NCBI GenBank assembly: GCA_948146395.1
Contig: OX411551.1
Coordinates: forward strand, 42,194,796 to 42,258,795
From: Fragum whitleyi
Lineage: Eukaryota; Mollusca; Bivalvia; Cardiida; Cardiidae
Length of the DNA: 64,000 nucleotides
Direction of reading: 5' to 3'
How positions within the stretch are numbered: position 1 is the first letter of the stretch; every line of letters begins with the position of its first letter. The notes under the pieces are model-generated. The model was given only the letters and a program-made list of their open reading frames with translations, searched no databases and had not been told where the DNA came from. The translations under genes were made by a program, and so were the position numbers. This document shows, one piece after another, positions 1-64,000 of this stretch.

Positions 1-439
1 AAACATCGTGAAGTTGACAAGGTGAATGATTTTGGAATGATTTAGGAATGAAATTGAATGAGTGTGTGGAGCGACTTTTGAGTGAATTTAAAGGGAGGTA
101 ATCCAGTATTGCAAATTTTGTTCAGGATGAACAAAATTAGCAATATTGATTACCTCCCATTAATAAAATATGCATAAAAATTCATTAGATAGCTCCCTAT
201 TTCTCCAAGAACCTATCAGACGCCTACATGTACAATTTCAATTAAATAAGTGAAATCCCGATTTTTTTCCTAGCTATTATTAGTTTGAACGAAGTTGTTG
301 TTTTATGTTTTTCAGTGAGTTTGTAGCGTTTTTGATCGATTTGAGTGAGTGTTTGGAATGAATGAATGGAGCGCTGAGCGAATGATTTAGAATGATTTTG
401 ATCGGAATGATTGTCAATTTCACGATGTTATTAACTGTA
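1..439 (+). mobile_element. Family A MITE (left tip cut by window start)
   Basis: This copy runs from a near-terminal AACATCGTGAAGTTGAC to TTTCACGATGTTATTAACTG followed by TA. Full copies elsewhere begin CAGTTAACAACATCGTGAAA and end with the reverse complement, flanked by TA. At 97-157 there is a hairpin GGGAGGTAATCC...ATTACCTCCC found in every full copy. It has no coding capacity; a non-autonomous Tc1/mariner-like origin is inferred from the TA flanks. Confidence 0.8.
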
Positions 440-763
440 AGTATGTATGGGTTTATTCTTATTTCTTGTTCATGATTCCCATTATTTTGCTACGAAACAG
501 GACCATGGAAAACCTTCAGCCACAGCCATATACAACACACTCTATCACCTGTAATGAATATGAATTTAGACATATTTGTGCAGCTGTGAGATATTCAAAA
601 CTAGTCTTTATTTTTGTTCACATTTTGACACATAGGATTGCAATCCATCACCTATTTTTTTCTTCCTTTTTTTCTTCCTTTTTTCCGTAGGAAAATCTTG
701 ATGATTAGGACTTACTCTAAAACTCTTACAGATTAAAACTGCAAATTATATCACTTCTTAAAT

Positions 764-828
764 ATTGTTTTCGCCGCGATATAACTGAAATAATGTTGAA
801 AACGGCGTAAAATCCCATTCAAACAAAT
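764..828 (+). repeat. SINE 3'-tail fragment
   Basis: It matches the 3' part of the full SINE at 23296-23591 (GCGATATAACTG...GTTGAAA.CGGCGTAAAA..CCATTCAAACAAA). The tRNA-like head and body are missing, so it is a truncated copy. Confidence 0.7.
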
Positions 829-982
829 CTTCGTGGAAAACACAATTTTTATTCATGAATACATACTTTTTTGTCATTAATATATATTGGTATGAGAGTT
901 TCTATAACCACATCTCCCCAAAGCCACTTTAGTGTAAATATATGTTAGGAATAGAAATGGATCCGCTGGTTTCCTGTTAAAT

Positions 983-1222
983 CAGCCAGTGAGTTCCAAC
1001 AATTTCACATGTGCGCAACGTTAAGACTAAGATCAGCCTGTGCAGCAGCACAGTCTGACCAGAGTCCTCACTATTGGCTATATAGATAGATATGGTCTTA
1101 ATGCCTCTTCAGGTGGTCAGCATATACATATATTCTTATTGCATTGTGTCGTTATCTATGATGCTCAGCGTCTGTATATCGCTCACAAATGAAATTGTTG
1201 GAAATGTAACGCACATGCTCAA
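983..1222. mobile_element. Family D MITE (about 240 bp), diverged copy
   Basis: It has terminal inverted repeats related to GAGCCTGTGCGTGACATTTC, with the internal block GCACAGTCTGACCAGAGTC shared with copies at 31772 and 46416. Both ends are present but mutated. It has no coding capacity. Confidence 0.7.
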
Positions 1223-2157
1223 ATATAAATTCTTTATTTTTTTATTAGTTTAATTCACTTTAAGACCACGATGATCAACAATTAAAATTAAATTTTTGAC
1301 GAATTTTCTACAGTAATTAACACAGGGAGGGGGCGGATTACACAATTAGTTGCGATTTTTTTGTCTTAAAATCTATGGGTTATTTTTAACATATTTATTT
1401 CAACGGTCGCCGATTGATCGTTTTCTAATTAGGATACTTGTTTATTAGCCTCATTATACACATTGCACAGTGTAAGACCCTTCTTATGCCCAACATTCTT
1501 GCGGTTTTTTTATGAATAGATCTATTAAACTTATTCGAACGTGTTTTGGGGATTAAAAATAGCAGGGAAATATTCAATATTGTAAATAATTATCACATTT
1601 ACTTTGATTTCAGTGTTTCCTGCATTAGATAAAAACATCTTATAGTACAACATGTAAAGTTATTGCATTAACAGTGCAATTTGGTCATGAAATAAACCTG
1701 TTTTCGTTCTGCTTGGTTAATGAATTAGTTTCTCGCCAAATAAAACAGTTTTGAGTCCGTAGTTTCTTTGTGTGCTTTCAATGAGCAATTCTATAAGAAA
1801 ACAGTCTCAAACTTACAAGATATTTTACATTTGGTTTGTGATACCATAGCTTGTCTTCTATGATAAGCAGCCATCAGTGACATCCTCGACTTCTACAATA
1901 TATAATCACCAAAATGACGTCATTAGACGTCATTAAGCGTTATATGAGGAAGAGATTTTATCAATCATTCGATTTTCTATGAGACGAGCTGATCTTACCT
2001 TCGTCTAGAATAAAAAGAAAACAACCAATAATTAGGCTCTCAAATACTCGTTTAAAAAGTTTCTATTCTAGACTCACTTGCAAAACAATGAAAGATAAAC
2101 CCTGTCTCAAGCAAAAACCCATGACGGATCCCGGGACCCCGACATCTCAAATGAAAC

Positions 2158-2158
2158 T

Positions 2159-2191
<33 letters not shown>
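2158..2191 (+). repeat. (TTG)n microsatellite
   Basis: About eleven uninterrupted TTG triplets. The poly-Leu reading frame across them is an artefact of the repeat. Confidence 0.9.
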
Positions 2192-2411
2192 GATGATGTG
2201 TAATTGTTTGTTTTTACTTGAAAAGTTACAATATATGATTATTACACTCGATAGGTTTTTTTTTTTAAATCAAGACGGTATGAAACCGAAAACGGTCTCA
2301 TTATGCATGAAATACGCGAAGCGGATTCAAACATAAGGATGATAATAATTTAGCTCCATACCTCCGTGAATTAAGATTAGAATAATTGTCATTCTGTAAA
2401 TGTGTCTCAAG

Positions 2412-2568
2412 GTAGTGGACACATAATAGATCCGTAACATTTAGGAACTCATGAACTTTCACAATGTTGAATGGGGTTTTCTAATGAAAATCATAAGGAA
2501 ACCTCGGTTAACACTGTTAAAGTTCAATACCTCCTATACATTGCGGAACTATTACGGGTCTACTAACT
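2412..2568. mobile_element. Family G fold-back MITE
   Basis: This is an almost complete palindrome: GTAGTGGAC...CCGTAACATTTAGG...AACTTTCACA, a short centre GAAAATCATAAGGAAACCTC, then the complementary arm ending GCGGAACTATTACGGGTCTACTA. The same fold-back occurs at 14489, 17646, 29976 and 34611. This copy ends 44 bp before exon 1. Confidence 0.8.
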
Positions 2569-2612
2569 TAACATGATAAACCTTAATCAAAGGTATTATT
2601 TAACGTTTTCAG

Positions 2613-63030
<60,418 letters not shown>

Positions 63031-63244
63031 GTATGGACAATTCTGCGTTCAATATATTAGAATTATATCTGATATTTTTTGTGAAAGTTTTCTTTGCTTA
63101 ATCGTTCTAGATTCGTAAATCAAAATACTTTGTAAATTAGAGTTCAGAGATATGTTTTGTCATGAAACAAAATCTCAATAGCAATTTTACAATATAGTGT
63201 TTTCTTATGGTACTTACAAAATGAGCAAAATCTATTGATATAGT

Positions 63245-63685
63245 ACAATTAACATAATGGAGAAATTGACATTCATCTAGATCATGACTATTCTGAATCG
63301 CTCGCTAGGCGATCCATTCCTAGCATTCCTATCACTCAATAAAATCGTTTAGATACACTCTTAAATCGATATTTGATTGTTGAAAACCTTCCACAACGTC
63401 ATTTAAAAATATCAGATCATTTATTGTCTTAATTTGCTGTTGTTGATATGTTAGAGTTAAGTTTGGTTTAAGAAGCAAACAAATATATTTATAAAGATGT
63501 GCGTAGACTTGTCTTAAAACGAATAAAAAACTGCTTATTTCGTTCATTGAAACGAAATTAGGAATTAATTATGAAACGGAGTTAGGAATTTAGTATTGCG
63601 TCCCTTTATTTTCAATCAAAATACACACATTCAGCTCTTTCAATTTGATTCCAAAATTATTCATCTTATCTTCATGACCACGCAT
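63245..63685 (-). mobile_element. Family A element, highly diverged
   Basis: TACAATTAACATAATGGAGA + AATTGACATTCATCTAGATC and TCGCTCGCTAGGCGATCCAT match the family start. The other end is only a trace (CTTTCAATTTGATTCCAAAA + TTATTCATCTTATC). Confidence 0.6.
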
Positions 63686-63701
63686 TCTGGATTGGGAATT
63701 A

Positions 63702-63915
63702 TAATATGACTTACGTCTTGAGAGTGAAATGACCCAGTAGAATATTTTTGATATTGCACGGATGTTATTACGCTGATGGAAAAACTATGCTAAGAAGGGA
63801 TAGCAACGATTTTTTGTTGTGAGAATGACGTCATAATGTATTTGCTGACGTCATTTTGCAATTGGCGGAAAAACTTGAATCGATAAATTTCTGGAATTAT
63901 CTCGTTTTATTACAA
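63702..63915 (+). mobile_element. Family B element, right half missing
   Basis: ATAATATGACTTACGTCTTG, GATATTGCACGGATGTTATT and ATGACGTCATAATG match the left part of family B. It fades out after TGACGTCATTTTGCAATTGG. Confidence 0.7.
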
Positions 63916-64000
63916 AAATTCAATCTTAGCTTAAACATAACGCCCTACGGGCGTTATTTGCCATGTGCTAAGGCAATTGCACTTTATACCCCAATAAACG

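Larger units (their letters stand above)
1..2612. other. Upstream or intronic DNA before the first recognised exon
   Basis: No coding exon is recognisable here. It holds a family A element (1-439), a SINE tail fragment (764-828), a family D element (983-1222), a TTG microsatellite (2158-2191) and a fold-back element (2412-2568). The stretches 440-760 and 1230-2150 show nothing I can name. Because exon 1 enters in phase 1, at least one earlier coding exon must exist, here unrecognised or outside the window. Confidence 0.6.
63031..64000 (+). other. Intron after exon 23, to window end
   Basis: It contains a decayed family A element (63245-63685) and a truncated family B element (63702-63915). 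No further LamG exon was recognised, so the gene continues outside the window. Confidence 0.6.

Noticed and set aside
2088..2336. Open frame with a poly-Leu run that could look like a signal peptide for the gene start
   Set aside because: The Leu run is the TTG microsatellite; there is no Met with suitable context joined by a good phase 1 donor.

Overview
The window looks like nuclear DNA from an invertebrate animal, most likely a mollusc and probably a bivalve. It is AT-rich, has short exons with canonical GT-AG introns, is full of small inverted-repeat transposons and tRNA-derived SINEs, and its one recognisable gene ends in a chitin-binding / laminin-G module of the kind found in molluscan shell-matrix proteins (Pif/BMSP type). 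Species is not determinable from the sequence alone.

One large plus-strand gene spans the window, about 2.6 kb to at least 63.0 kb, open at both ends. I assembled 24 exons. Exons from 2613 to 46382, plus one at 56550-56720, encode 18 sushi/CCP (complement control protein) domains, one exon per domain except the ninth, which is split by an intron. A short Thr-rich linker exon (57452-57502) follows, then three Cys-rich exons (59060-60675) of peritrophin-A/CBM14 type, then the first exon of a laminin-G/concanavalin-like domain (62822-63030). Every junction I joined is phase 1 and stop-free, apart from the last donor, which looks phase 0. The product is inferred to be a secreted, modular matrix or adhesion protein; no signal peptide or membrane segment lies in the window.

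The sushi array records its own growth. CCPs 12-13-14 and 15-16-17 are a tandem three-exon duplication. CCPs 7-11 alternate between two types. Decayed partial exon copies remain beside exons 3 and 7.

The introns are mostly mobile DNA: at least eight families of short inverted-repeat elements (A to G below, plus single copies), tRNA-derived SINEs (one with a perfect 14-bp target duplication), a 5'-truncated LINE fragment, a dead Tc1-like transposon, a 1-kb fold-back element built of short tandem repeats (37.8-38.8 kb), and a 4.6-kb inverted-repeat element (51.4-56.0 kb) whose core is an array rich in TCAAGGTCA. Several elements are nested in others, and several sit within 10-70 bp of an exon edge. 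No rRNA, functional tRNA, CRISPR array or prokaryotic feature was found.
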